Position numbers and translations under genes: made by a program. From contig CAYSNW010000001.1 in NCBI GenBank assembly GCA_964432415.1, forward strand, positions 1-64,000: a stretch of DNA of 64,000 bases, in the 5' to 3' direction. Of the stretch, positions 1-7,601 are shown one piece after another (position 1 is the stretch's first letter; each line of letters begins with the position of its first letter). The stretch comes from JAFECT01 sp964432415. GTDB taxonomy: Bacteria > Pseudomonadota > Alphaproteobacteria > Caulobacterales > Caulobacteraceae. Below the pieces are notes generated by a model, which did no database searches, had not been told where the DNA came from, and saw only the letters and a program-made list of their open reading frames with translations.

Positions 1-88
1 CGCCGTCGCCGGCCTGCGCGCCTCGGGCTTCGCCGAGGACGCCCGCGCCGTGACCCTGGAAAGCCTCGTCGCCCTCGCCCGGCCCTGA
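1..88 (+). CDS. C-terminal end of an unidentified protein (partial)
   Basis: An open frame enters from the left edge (first full codon at position 2) and stops with TGA at 86-88. The visible 28 residues are Ala/Leu/Arg-rich and helical-looking, ending in ALARP, with no recognisable motif. The stop lies only 3 bases before the xerD start codon, so the two genes are probably co-transcribed. The function cannot be judged from this fragment. Confidence 0.6.
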   Translation, partial: AVAGLRASGFAEDARAVTLESLVALARP

Positions 89-91
89 GCC

Positions 92-1000
92 ATGGTCCTG
101 CCCGAACAGGCCGAAGCCTTTCTGGAGATGATGGCGGTCGAGCGCGACGCCGCGGCCAACACCCTGGCCGCCTACGGCCGCGACCTCGCCGACGCCCACG
201 CCTTCCTGGACAAGCGCGGCGGCCTCATGGGCGCGGACGCCGAGGCCGTGGAGGCCTACTTCACTGAGATCGCCCGCCAGGGCCTGGCCGCTTCCACCGC
301 CGCGCGCCGCCGCTCGGCGCTTCGCCAGTTTTACCGCTTCGCCCTGACCGAAGGCTGGCTCACCCAGGACCCGTCGCGCCGGATCGAGGCGCCGAAGCAG
401 GGCCGCCCCCTGCCCAAGGTCCTGACTCGCGAGGAGGTCGCCCGCCTGATCACGGCGGCGGCGTCCAGGGACGGCGCCCAGGGCCTGCGGCTTGGCTGCA
501 TGGTTGAGCTGATCTACGCCTCGGGCCTCCGGGTCTCCGAATTGACCGCGCTTCGGCTGGAGGCGCTCGCCCGCGATCCGGCCTATCTGATCGTGCGCGG
601 CAAGGGCGGCAAGGAGCGGCTGGCGCCGCTGAACGACACTGCGCGCCAGGCCATCAAGGCCTACCTCGAGGTCCGCAAGAGCTTCCTGCCCAAGGGCGAT
701 GCGGCCAATCCCTGGCTGTTTCCCTCCCGCGGCGCCGGCGGGCGCCTGACGCGCCGCCGCTTCGGCCAGCTGCTGGAGGAGGCCGCTCACCTCGCCGGGA
801 TCGACCCGGCCCGGGTCAGCCCCCACGTCCTGCGCCACGCCTTCGCCACCCACCTGCTGGAGGGCGGCGCCGACCTTCGGGTGGTCCAGACCCTGCTCGG
901 CCACGCCGACATCGCCACCACCCAGATCTACACCCACGTGGCCTCCGACCGCCTGCGCGAGGTGGTCGAGAAGGGCCATCCGCTGGCGAAGAAGGATTAG
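92..1000 (+). CDS. xerD: Tyrosine recombinase XerD
   Basis: Site-specific recombinase that with XerC resolves chromosome dimers at dif during division. The 302-residue length is normal for XerC/D. An N-terminal SAM-like DNA-binding domain (about 5-90) precedes the catalytic domain. The full catalytic set is visible: Arg147 (SGLRVSE), Lys171 (RGKGGKE), His245 and Arg248 (HVLRHAFATH), His271 (LLGHADI) and Tyr280 (QIYTHV). It starts 3 bases after the preceding gene and shares its last bases with the convergent gene on the other strand. It is judged housekeeping XerD rather than a phage integrase from its length and the nearby accA; a XerC assignment is a weaker alternative. Confidence 0.88.
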   Translation: MVLPEQAEAFLEMMAVERDAAANTLAAYGRDLADAHAFLDKRGGLMGADAEAVEAYFTEIARQGLAASTAARRRSALRQFYRFALTEGWLTQDPSRRIEAPKQGRPLPKVLTREEVARLITAAASRDGAQGLRLGCMVELIYASGLRVSELTALRLEALARDPAYLIVRGKGGKERLAPLNDTARQAIKAYLEVRKSFLPKGDAANPWLFPSRGAGGRLTRRRFGQLLEEAAHLAGIDPARVSPHVLRHAFATHLLEGGADLRVVQTLLGHADIATTQIYTHVASDRLREVVEKGHPLAKKD

Positions 1001-1764
1001 GCGGCCGCCGGGGGAGCCGCACTGCGGTCGACGGCCTCGTCGGCGCCCGGCGGATTGAACCGCTGTGAGGTCAGCAGCGTCGTCTGCAGCACCTTGCCGG
1101 CCGCCACATCCACCTGGTTCGAGCGGAACGAGACCATCACCCCCTCGACCGGGCGGTAGTCCTCCATCACCTGTTCCAGCAGCTTCTTCTTGGCGTCGAG
1201 GTCCGGATGGATGGCGCGCACGTCGCGCTCGCGCCCGACCTGCCAGCTGACCGGATCGATGTAGCGGAAGGTCTGGAAGCCGTCGGCCATGTCGACCTGG
1301 ATGACGTAGTAGTTGACGCCCGCGACCGTCTCGCGCCCGGCCAGGGTTAGTTTGTGGCCGTGGGCCGGGAAGGCGTGCAGGCCCAGCAGGTTGAAATGGA
1401 TCCCGTGCATCAGGGCCTTGGCCCCGTCCGCGCTCGAGCTCCCGGCGGCGGGCTTGTCGCCGGGCCAGGTCCAGGCTCCGGCGGCGTCGAGCCCCTCGCT
1501 CCACACCCGCTTGTCGCCGGCGAACACGTCGATGCGCATGCGCGGGGTGAGCGACGCGCGGTAGCGGGCGCGGACCGTCGATCCGCCCTCGGTGATCTCC
1601 AGCGCCACCGCGCAGGACTTGACCTGGTCCAGGGCCGCCGCGCCGCCGCGGGCGCGGGTGTGCCGCTCGATCACCTGCTCAAGGCTGAGGTCCGAGGCCG
1701 CCAGGGCGGGCGAAGCCGCCAGGCCCAGGCCGGCGGCCAGAACTCCACGTCGATGAATGGTCAT
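997..1764 (-). CDS. LolA-like / outer-membrane lipoprotein-sorting-type periplasmic protein
   Basis: A 255-residue exported protein. The N-terminus (RRGVLAAGLGLAASPALAA) is a signal peptide with a twin-Arg start, possibly Tat. The mature part shows the pattern of LolA/LppX-like half-barrels: YYVIQVDMADGFQTFRYID followed by a strand-rich region ending in VSFRSNQVDVAAGK. Such proteins bind lipid or lipoprotein acyl chains in the periplasm, but the true substrate is unknown. The C-terminal tail is Ala/Pro-rich. Its stop codon overlaps that of xerD by 4 bases in convergent orientation. The assignment is a fold-level inference from sequence pattern. Confidence 0.6.
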   Translation of the reverse strand: MTIHRRGVLAAGLGLAASPALAASDLSLEQVIERHTRARGGAAALDQVKSCAVALEITEGGSTVRARYRASLTPRMRIDVFAGDKRVWSEGLDAAGAWTWPGDKPAAGSSSADGAKALMHGIHFNLLGLHAFPAHGHKLTLAGRETVAGVNYYVIQVDMADGFQTFRYIDPVSWQVGRERDVRAIHPDLDAKKKLLEQVMEDYRPVEGVMVSFRSNQVDVAAGKVLQTTLLTSQRFNPPGADEAVDRSAAPPAAA

Positions 1765-1940
1765 GCGGCGCCCTCGGTTTCCGGGACGGCAGCCTAGCGA
1801 ACGGGACGCCGGGTCTTCAGTGAATTCGCCTCAATGTTCGATGACCGAAACCGGTGCTCACGCGTTCCCGATTCGGCCAGCTTGTCCGCCGAGCGCCTAA
1901 GCCCTAGTTTCCGCCGCGTCTGACGAGGTTTCAGGATTAC

Positions 1941-2909
1941 ATGGCAGCGGTGCGCCACTATCTCGAGTTCGAGCGTCCTATCGCCGATCTCGAATCCAAG
2001 ATCGAGGAGCTGTCCAAGCTCTCGGAGACGGCCGGCCCCGGCGCCTTCGACAGCGAGATCGAGGCCCTGCGCGCGCGGGTGAGCGTGCTGCGCGAGGAGG
2101 CCTACGCCAAGCTCGACCCCTGGCAGAAGACCCAGGTCGCGCGCCATCCCGAGCGGCCGCATCTGATGGACTATATCGGCGGCCTGATCACCGAGTTCGT
2201 GGAGCTGCGCGGCGACCGCAAGTTCGGCGACGACCAGGCGATCGTGGGCGGCCTGGGCCGCTTCCGCGGCCGTCCCGTGGTGGTCATGGGCCACGAGAAG
2301 GGCTGGGACACCACCACCCGCCTGAAGCACAATTTCGGCATGGCCCGCCCCGAAGGCTACCGCAAGGCCGTGCGCCTGATGGACATGGCCGATCAGTTCC
2401 AGATCCCGGTCCTGACCTTCGTCGACACCGCCGGCGCCTATCCCGGAATCGGCGCCGAGGAGCGCGGCCAGGCCGAGGCCATCGCGCGCTCCACCGAACG
2501 CGGCCTGGTCCTGGGCGTGCCCTTCATCGCCACGGTCACCGGCGAGGGCGGCTCGGGCGGGGCCATTGCGCTGGCCGGCGCCAACCGGGTGCTGATCCTG
2601 GAGCATTCGATCTATTCGGTGATCTCGCCGGAGGGCGCCGCCTCGATCCTGTGGCGCGACGGGGCTCGGGCCAAGGACGCGGCGGCCGCCATGAAGATCA
2701 CCGCCGAGGACCTGCTCAAGCTCAAGATCGTCGACCGCATCATCGACGAGCCCCCTGGCGGCGCCCACTCCGACCCGGAAACCACCCTGCAGACCGTTGG
2801 CGACGTGATCGAGGAGGAGCTGGAACGCCTCGACGCCCTGTCGCCGGACGAACTGCGCAAGCAGCGCGCCGACCGCTTCTACGCCATCGGACGCACGGGC
2901 CTGAGCTGA
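1941..2909 (+). CDS. accA: Acetyl-CoA carboxylase carboxyltransferase subunit alpha
   Basis: Alpha half of the carboxyltransferase that moves CO2 from biotin-BCCP to acetyl-CoA, the first step of fatty-acid synthesis; it works with AccD. At 322 residues it has the standard length. Visible family signatures include LESKIEELSKL near the N-terminus, HPERPHLMDYI, GDRKFGDDQAIVGG, FGMARPEGYRKA, FVDTAGAYPGIGAEERGQ and GEGGSGGAIA, which line the CoA and carboxybiotin pocket. About 175 bases separate it from the divergent upstream gene, room for its own promoter. The next gene starts inside its stop codon (TGATG), implying translational coupling. Confidence 0.96.
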   Translation: MAAVRHYLEFERPIADLESKIEELSKLSETAGPGAFDSEIEALRARVSVLREEAYAKLDPWQKTQVARHPERPHLMDYIGGLITEFVELRGDRKFGDDQAIVGGLGRFRGRPVVVMGHEKGWDTTTRLKHNFGMARPEGYRKAVRLMDMADQFQIPVLTFVDTAGAYPGIGAEERGQAEAIARSTERGLVLGVPFIATVTGEGGSGGAIALAGANRVLILEHSIYSVISPEGAASILWRDGARAKDAAAAMKITAEDLLKLKIVDRIIDEPPGGAHSDPETTLQTVGDVIEEELERLDALSPDELRKQRADRFYAIGRTGLS

Positions 2910-3340
2910 TGCGTCCGGGGGCGACGCTCGGTCTCGCCCTGACCCTGTTCGCCCAGGCCGCGGCCGCGACGCCGGTGGGGCCCGTCGATCGTCCGGCCCG
3001 TCCCCAGATCGAAAGCCGCTACACGCCGGAGCTTCGGGCCTGCCCCGGCCTGCAGAACTCGACCCAGGAGATGGTCGACTGCTTCGTCGCCGAGGCGGGC
3101 CGCCAGGACGTGCGCCTGAACGCGCTCTACCGCAGCGCGCTCAAGGACCTCAGCGAGCCCCAGAAGCAGCGGCTGCGCGCGTCCGAGCGGGCGTGGATCG
3201 CCTACCGCGACGCCTGGTGCGCGGCCCAGCGCGACGACGAGGCCTGGGGCACGCTCTCCCGCGTCGTCCAGGCCCAGTGCGTGGTCGACGAGACGATTCT
3301 GCGCATCATCGCCCTGGAAGCCTTCCCGCCCGCGACCTGA
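2909..3340 (+). CDS. Secreted LprI-like (DUF1311) protein
   Basis: A 143-residue protein whose ATG overlaps the accA stop codon. The N-terminus LGLALTLFAQAAAA is a signal peptide, so the mature protein is periplasmic. The C-terminal half has the LprI/DUF1311 pattern: paired Cys (ACPGLQ and DCFVAEA), LNALYRSALKDL, RASERAWIAYRDAWC and a late Cys in AQCVVDETILR. LprI-type proteins have been linked to lysozyme inhibition in mycobacteria, but the role in alphaproteobacteria is unknown. A paralogue follows 48 bases downstream and carries a premature stop. Confidence 0.75.
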   Translation: MRPGATLGLALTLFAQAAAATPVGPVDRPARPQIESRYTPELRACPGLQNSTQEMVDCFVAEAGRQDVRLNALYRSALKDLSEPQKQRLRASERAWIAYRDAWCAAQRDDEAWGTLSRVVQAQCVVDETILRIIALEAFPPAT

Positions 3341-3388
3341 ACCTTGGAACCGGAAATGCTCTAGGATCACGCGATTCCGGAGCCCGCC

Positions 3389-3802
3389 ATGTCCAGTCCG
3401 CTCGCTGTTCTCCAACTCGGCCTTCTTCTGCTGGGGGCGCCGACCGCCGCCGCCGCCGATCGGCCGGATCTGAGCGCCTATTACAGCAAGGCCTATCTCG
3501 CCTGCCCCGCGCGCGACTCCGAATCCATGGCCGACGGGGCGTGCATCAACGCCGAGCGAAGCCTGCAGACGGCGCGGATGAACGCGGCCTACCGCGCTGC
3601 CCGCAGCCGGCTCAACCTCACGCAACGCCGCCGCCTGGCCGCCACCCAGCGGGCGTGGAAGACCTATGCGGGAGCCTGATGTTCGTCCTTTGACGACCCG
3701 GAGTTCGGCAGCGCCGCCAAATACGACATGGGACACTGCCAGGTAGACCAGATCATTCTGCGCACCCTCGAGCTGAAGCGCTATCCGGACTACTCCGGCT
3801 GA
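3389..3802 (+). pseudogene. LprI-like (DUF1311) paralogue interrupted by an in-frame TGA
   Basis: The frame starts at 3389 with a signal peptide (LAVLQLGLLLLGAPTAAAA) and LprI features (ACPARDSESMADGACINAER, LQTARMNAAYRAA, TQRAWKTYAGA). It stops at TGA 3677-3679 after 96 residues. The same frame then continues without interruption: CSSFDDPEF, then GHCQVDQIILRTLELKRY, to a second TGA at 3800-3802, matching the end of the upstream paralogue. Aligned with that paralogue (WIAYRDAWC) the TGA occupies the Trp before the conserved Cys, so a single TGG-to-TGA change explains it. It could be a pseudogene, a sequencing error or a leaky stop. Without readthrough, a signal peptide plus a truncated domain would be made. 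Confidence 0.7.
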
Positions 3803-3873
3803 CCCCCTGAACGGTGATCTTCCGGCCCCTTGCCGCGGCTGCTAGGCTTCGCGCGTCTCGGGGAGGATTTCGC

Positions 3874-4608
3874 ATGCGCCATCTGATCGCCATCGCCATC
3901 GCCGCCACGGCCCTGGCCGGCGCGGCCCGGGCTGACTCCTTCAGCTGCGTGTCGGACCAGTCGGGTCCTGACTGGCGGGTGCGCCAGAGCGCGGGCTATG
4001 TCGACGGCGCCCTGGCGGGATCGGCCATGATCATCGACATCTGGGGCAGTCCGTCCCTGAAGGACCCGCACGGGACCTTCGACTTCAACACCATCGTCGG
4101 CGGCCACGACCCGCTGATTGGCTGGGTGCGCCTGGCGTCGTTCTTTCCCGTTGGCGGCGCGGGCGCGAGCCATGTTTCGGTCGACGTGAGCGGGCCCGAA
4201 ATCTACCGCCCGACCGACTCCATGCTCGCCGGCATCGACGGCAAGGCGACCCCGCCGCCCCTGGCCCTGGGCATGCGGTTGGTGGTCGACGGCAAGCCCG
4301 CCCTTTCCGGCGCGGCCACGGTCGGCGCCCCGCCGCGCGACTTCCCCACCCGCGCCGCCCGGGTGGCGACCGCCAGGCTCGGCGATCTCAAGGGTGTCAG
4401 CGGCAAGGATGCGGAGGCCACCGACCTGACCATGAAGGTCTATGGCGCCAGGTCCATTCGCGGCGAGGTCCTAGATCCCGAGGGCAAGGTCGCCGCGAGC
4501 TTCGACCTGCGCCCCGCCTCGGTCCAGGCCGCCATGGCCGCCCGCGCCGCCGTGCGCGCCGAGAACGAGCGCAAGCTGAAGGCCGGCGAGTGCCGCAAGG
4601 TCGGCTAG
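3874..4608 (+). CDS. Hypothetical secreted protein
   Basis: A 244-residue protein of unknown function. The chosen ATG at 3874 is preceded by a strong ribosome site (GGGGAGGA, 3861-3868) and begins an obvious signal peptide (MRHLIAIAIAATALAGAARA). An upstream in-frame ATG at 3814 would bury it and has no good ribosome site. The mature part has two Cys (near the N-terminus in SFSCVSDQ and near the C-terminus in AGECRKVG), possibly a disulfide. It is strand-rich, with phrases such as GSAMIIDIWGS and SHVSVDVSGPE. No motif identifies an activity. Confidence 0.75.
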   Translation: MRHLIAIAIAATALAGAARADSFSCVSDQSGPDWRVRQSAGYVDGALAGSAMIIDIWGSPSLKDPHGTFDFNTIVGGHDPLIGWVRLASFFPVGGAGASHVSVDVSGPEIYRPTDSMLAGIDGKATPPPLALGMRLVVDGKPALSGAATVGAPPRDFPTRAARVATARLGDLKGVSGKDAEATDLTMKVYGARSIRGEVLDPEGKVAASFDLRPASVQAAMAARAAVRAENERKLKAGECRKVG

Positions 4609-4624
4609 CTCAGAGGCGCTCCAG

Positions 4625-5368
4625 CTAGAGCTTCGCCAGCCGCCCGCCGTCGACCACCAGGGTCGTGCCGTTGACGAAGGCGGCGTCGTCCGATCCCAGG
4701 AAGGCTATCGCCGCGGCGATGTCCTGCGGGCGGCCCACGTCGGCCTTGTCGATCTTCTCGGCGCCGGACTTGATGTTGGGATTGTCCCACAGCATCGGGG
4801 TGTCGATCGCCCCTGGCAGCAGGGTGTTGACCCGTATCCCCAGGGCCCGGCCCTCGATCGATCCGGTACGCGACAGGGACACGGCTCCGGCCTTGGCGGC
4901 GGCGTAGGGCGCCGCATCCGCGCTGGTCATCACCGCGTGGATCGAGGCGACGTTGACGATCGACGAGCCCGGCTTCATCCGCCTGAACCCGTGCTTCATG
5001 AAGTGGGCGCAGCCCAGCAGGTCGACCTTCAGCACCTTGATCCAGTCGTCTTCCGAGAGCTCCACAATGGGCTTGAAGGTCATCAGCCCGGCGTTGTTGA
5101 CGATCAGGTCCAGCCGCCCCCAGCGCTTGATCGCTTCGTCGCAGCAGGCCTCGACCTGGGCCTCGTCGGAGACGTCGCAGACCACCACGGCGCTTTCCGC
5201 CACGTCCTTGAGATCGGCCTCGGCCTTGGCGGCGTGGCCGGCCTCGGGGCGCAGCACCGCCAGGATCACCCGGCAACCCTCGCGGCCCAGCCGTTCGACG
5301 GTGGCGGCGCCGATGCCGCCGTTGGCGCCGGTGACGATGGCGACCCGGTCTGTGTAGCGTTTCATCAT
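4625..5368 (-). CDS. SDR-family NAD(P)-dependent oxidoreductase
   Basis: A 247-residue classical short-chain dehydrogenase. The Rossmann motif TGANGGIG is at 13-20, NNAG at 91-94, the catalytic Ser is probably Ser142 in NVASIHAV, and Tyr155-xxx-Lys159 (YAAAK) completes the active site. VNTLLPGAIDTPM is the usual C-terminal substrate-loop entry and VNGTTLVVDGG ends the fold. The substrate is unknown. It lies 34 bases downstream of the threonine aldolase gene on the same strand and may be co-transcribed. The tandem ATG ATG at the start leaves the first Met ambiguous. Confidence 0.85.
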   Translation of the reverse strand: MMKRYTDRVAIVTGANGGIGAATVERLGREGCRVILAVLRPEAGHAAKAEADLKDVAESAVVVCDVSDEAQVEACCDEAIKRWGRLDLIVNNAGLMTFKPIVELSEDDWIKVLKVDLLGCAHFMKHGFRRMKPGSSIVNVASIHAVMTSADAAPYAAAKAGAVSLSRTGSIEGRALGIRVNTLLPGAIDTPMLWDNPNIKSGAEKIDKADVGRPQDIAAAIAFLGSDDAAFVNGTTLVVDGGRLAKL

Positions 5369-5402
5369 CCCCCCTCAACGGCGCAGACGGGAAGAAAGTT
5401 CG

Positions 5403-6419
5403 TCAGGCGACTTTCGCCAGCGCTTCGACGAATTCGTCCACGCTCTCCGCCGTCGTGGCCCAGGAGCAGACGAAGCGGATCGAGCCGTCGGAAAAGTCGC
5501 TGGCCGCCCAACCCGAGGCCAGCAGCCGGTCGTGGGCGTCCGCCGGCATGCGCACGAACACCAGGCTGGCCTCCACCGGATGGGCCAGCGGAAAGGGGGT
5601 GCGGGCCTTGATCCCCGCCGCCAGCCTCTGGGCCATCCGGTTGGCGTGGGCCGCGTGGCCCTCCCAGGCGCCGCTTTCCAGCAGGCCCATCAGCGGCGCG
5701 GTCAGCAGCCGCGCCTTGGACGCGGTCTGTCCGGCCTGCTTGATCCGGTGGTCGACGCGCCGGGCCAGTTTCGGATCGAAGATCACCAGGGCCTCGACCG
5801 CGCCGGCCCCCGCCTTGGCCCCGCCGAAGCACAGCACATCGACGCCCAGGCGCGCCACATCCGCCGGGTCGAAGCCGGCCGCCGCAGCATTGGCCAGCCG
5901 GGCGCCGTCCATGTGCACCTTCAGGCCCTTCAGCTTGCAGGGCTCGATCAGGTGGCGCAGCTGCTCGGCGGAATAGAGGGCGCCGTATTCGGTGGCCTGG
6001 GTCAGGCTCAGCGCCCCGGGCGGCTGCACATAGGCAGGCTCCGGCTCGGCCAGGGCGGCCTTGAGGGCTTCGGGATCGATGCGCGCATGGGCGCCGGCCA
6101 GCCGGGTCAGGCCCAGGCCCTGTCCGAAGAAGCCGGGCGCCCCGGTCTCGTCGGTGACGATGTGGGCGTGCTCGTGAGCCAGGACGCTCTCGAAGGGCCG
6201 GGCCAGCATCGCCAGCGCCAGGGCGTTGGCGGCGGTGCCGGAGATCAGGAACCGCACCTCGGCGTCGGCCTGCAGCCGCTCGCGGATCAGATCGGCGGTG
6301 CGCGCGGTGATGGCGTCCGACCCATAGGAGGAGACCGCGCCCGCATTGGCGGCGATCAGGGCGGCCAGGGCTTCGGGCGCGAGGCCCGCGGTGTTGTCCG
6401 AGGCGAAGTCGTGACGCAT
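5403..6419 (-). CDS. ltaE: Low-specificity L-threonine aldolase (PLP, fold-type I)
   Basis: A 338-residue PLP enzyme predicted to cleave L-threonine/allo-threonine to glycine and acetaldehyde, or a related beta-eliminating lyase. MRHDFASDNTAG is the usual N-terminus, AHEHAHIVTDETGAP a conserved active-site region, and HMDGARLANAAA holds Asp171 and Arg174 that contact the cofactor. The Schiff-base Lys is Lys202 in CFGGAKAGAG, the FGGxKxG variant seen in pseudomonad-type aldolases. It sits between mscS (39 bases upstream) and an SDR gene. The exact amino-acid preference cannot be read from sequence. Confidence 0.85.
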   Translation of the reverse strand: MRHDFASDNTAGLAPEALAALIAANAGAVSSYGSDAITARTADLIRERLQADAEVRFLISGTAANALALAMLARPFESVLAHEHAHIVTDETGAPGFFGQGLGLTRLAGAHARIDPEALKAALAEPEPAYVQPPGALSLTQATEYGALYSAEQLRHLIEPCKLKGLKVHMDGARLANAAAAGFDPADVARLGVDVLCFGGAKAGAGAVEALVIFDPKLARRVDHRIKQAGQTASKARLLTAPLMGLLESGAWEGHAAHANRMAQRLAAGIKARTPFPLAHPVEASLVFVRMPADAHDRLLASGWAASDFSDGSIRFVCSWATTAESVDEFVEALAKVA

Positions 6420-6458
6420 GCGCTCGCGTCTAGACGGTTTCCGCGGGACGGGAAATGG

Positions 6459-7394
6459 CTAGGCCCGGCCGACCGGGGTCTCCAGCCGTCGTTCCACCCC
6501 GTTGGCGGACGGGTCGTCTGTGGGCGCGGCGATACCCACCTGCACCGGGAACGGGATTTCGACGCCCGCCCGGTCGAAGGCCTCCTTCACCGCCTTGCGG
6601 AGATCCAGCCCGGTCTGGAACCAGTCGCCGGGCGCGGTCCAGGCGTAGAGGGTCACCTGCACCGCGAAGTCCTTCAGAGCGGTGACCCCGCAGAAAGGCG
6701 GCGGGTCCTTGAGCACCTTCGGGTGGGCCAAGGCCGCGTCGAGCGCGACCTTGAAGACCTGGTCCAGGTCCATGCGGTAGCCGACGTTGAAGTCCAGCTC
6801 CGTGCGCCGCCGTCCATAGGTGGTGCGGTTGATCAACACATCCCCAACCGCCTTGGCGTTGGGCACCACGACCTTGCGGTTGTCCTGGGTGGCGAGATCG
6901 GTGTGAAACAGGTCCAGCCGCCGCACCGTCCCGACCGTGGTCCCCAGCTCCACCTGGTCGCCGACGCGGTAGGGTCGCAGGATCAGCAGCAGCACCCCGG
7001 CGGCCACATTGGATAGCGCCCCCTGCAGGGCGAGGCCGACCGCCAGGGAGGCTGCGCCCAGCACCGCGATGATCGAGGTGGTCTGCACCCCCAGCCGCTG
7101 CAGCACCGCGATCAGCCCGACGAGGGCCACGATCCAGCGGGTCAGCTCGCTGCCGAACTGCTGCAGGGTGGAGTCGTGCTGGGAGAAGCGCAGCCGCCCC
7201 AGCCCCTGGGACACCAGCCGCGAGGCCCATTTTGCGGCGAACACGGTGGCGACCAGGATCAGGGCGGCCAGGCCCAGATTGACCGCGAAATCCCCGGCCA
7301 CGTCGGTGAACTTGGCCCAGGTCAGGGTCTGGGGCGCCGCCAGGGGCGCGGCGGGCGCCCTGGCCGGATGAAGCACGTCGAGAGGAAACGCCAT
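6459..7394 (-). CDS. MscS-family mechanosensitive ion channel
   Basis: Inner-membrane small-conductance mechanosensitive channel relieving turgor on hypo-osmotic shock. From the ATG at 7394 the protein is 311 residues; a start 13 codons earlier is possible. Helices are visible at NLGLAALILVATVFAAKWA and TRWIVALVGLIAVLQRL. The pore helix TM3 follows, GAASLAVGLALQGALSNVAA, with the Ala/Gly packing typical of MscS, and then LRPYRVGDQVEL opening the beta domain. The soluble vestibule ends near GVEIPFPVQ. It has about 200 bases of upstream sequence that contain the palindromic element at 7451-7600. Confidence 0.9.
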   Translation of the reverse strand: MAFPLDVLHPARAPAAPLAAPQTLTWAKFTDVAGDFAVNLGLAALILVATVFAAKWASRLVSQGLGRLRFSQHDSTLQQFGSELTRWIVALVGLIAVLQRLGVQTTSIIAVLGAASLAVGLALQGALSNVAAGVLLLILRPYRVGDQVELGTTVGTVRRLDLFHTDLATQDNRKVVVPNAKAVGDVLINRTTYGRRRTELDFNVGYRMDLDQVFKVALDAALAHPKVLKDPPPFCGVTALKDFAVQVTLYAWTAPGDWFQTGLDLRKAVKEAFDRAGVEIPFPVQVGIAAPTDDPSANGVERRLETPVGRA

Positions 7395-7450
7395 CGCTGG
7401 GGAAACGCGCGGGCGCCGGTCGGGGGTTCCCACAAGCCGCGGTCGCGCCT

Positions 7451-7600
7451 CGCCGTCAGGCGAGAAGAAAGGGATTCACCACCAAGGACACCAAGGACAC
7501 CAAGAAGAACACCAAGCCGATTTCCAGCGTTGGCGCCGACCCCTTGGTGTCCTTGGTGTACTTGGTGGTCCAAGCTTTCCTGGGAAAGCCGCTCCGCGGC
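7451..7600. repeat. CCAAGG-stem palindromic element, copy A
   Basis: About 150 bp with three nested parts. A small hairpin (GCCGTCAGGC) sits at the left. A 27-bp inverted repeat built of ACCAAGGACACCAAGG-like units follows (left arm 7478-7504, right arm 7543-7569, one mismatch). A GC hairpin GCCGCTCCGCGGC closes it at 7588-7600. The right end is 1 bp from the stop codon of the DNA ligase gene (7602-7604), which reads into it; the left end faces the 5' side of mscS. Conceptual translation gives TKYTKDTKG-like peptides, an artefact. Copies B and C are at 11018-11168 and 30631-30770. Confidence 0.9.
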
Positions 7601-7601
7601 C

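Noticed and set aside
92..1000. XerD as a phage or island integrase
   Set aside because: Standard 302-residue Xer length, host composition and housekeeping neighbours; no att repeats nearby.
3677..3679. TGA as selenocysteine
   Set aside because: The aligned residue in the paralogue is Trp with Cys following, and no selenocysteine insertion hairpin was noticed.
7478..7569. CRISPR-like short repeats
   Set aside because: The units are palindromic arms of one hairpin without unique spacers or cas genes.
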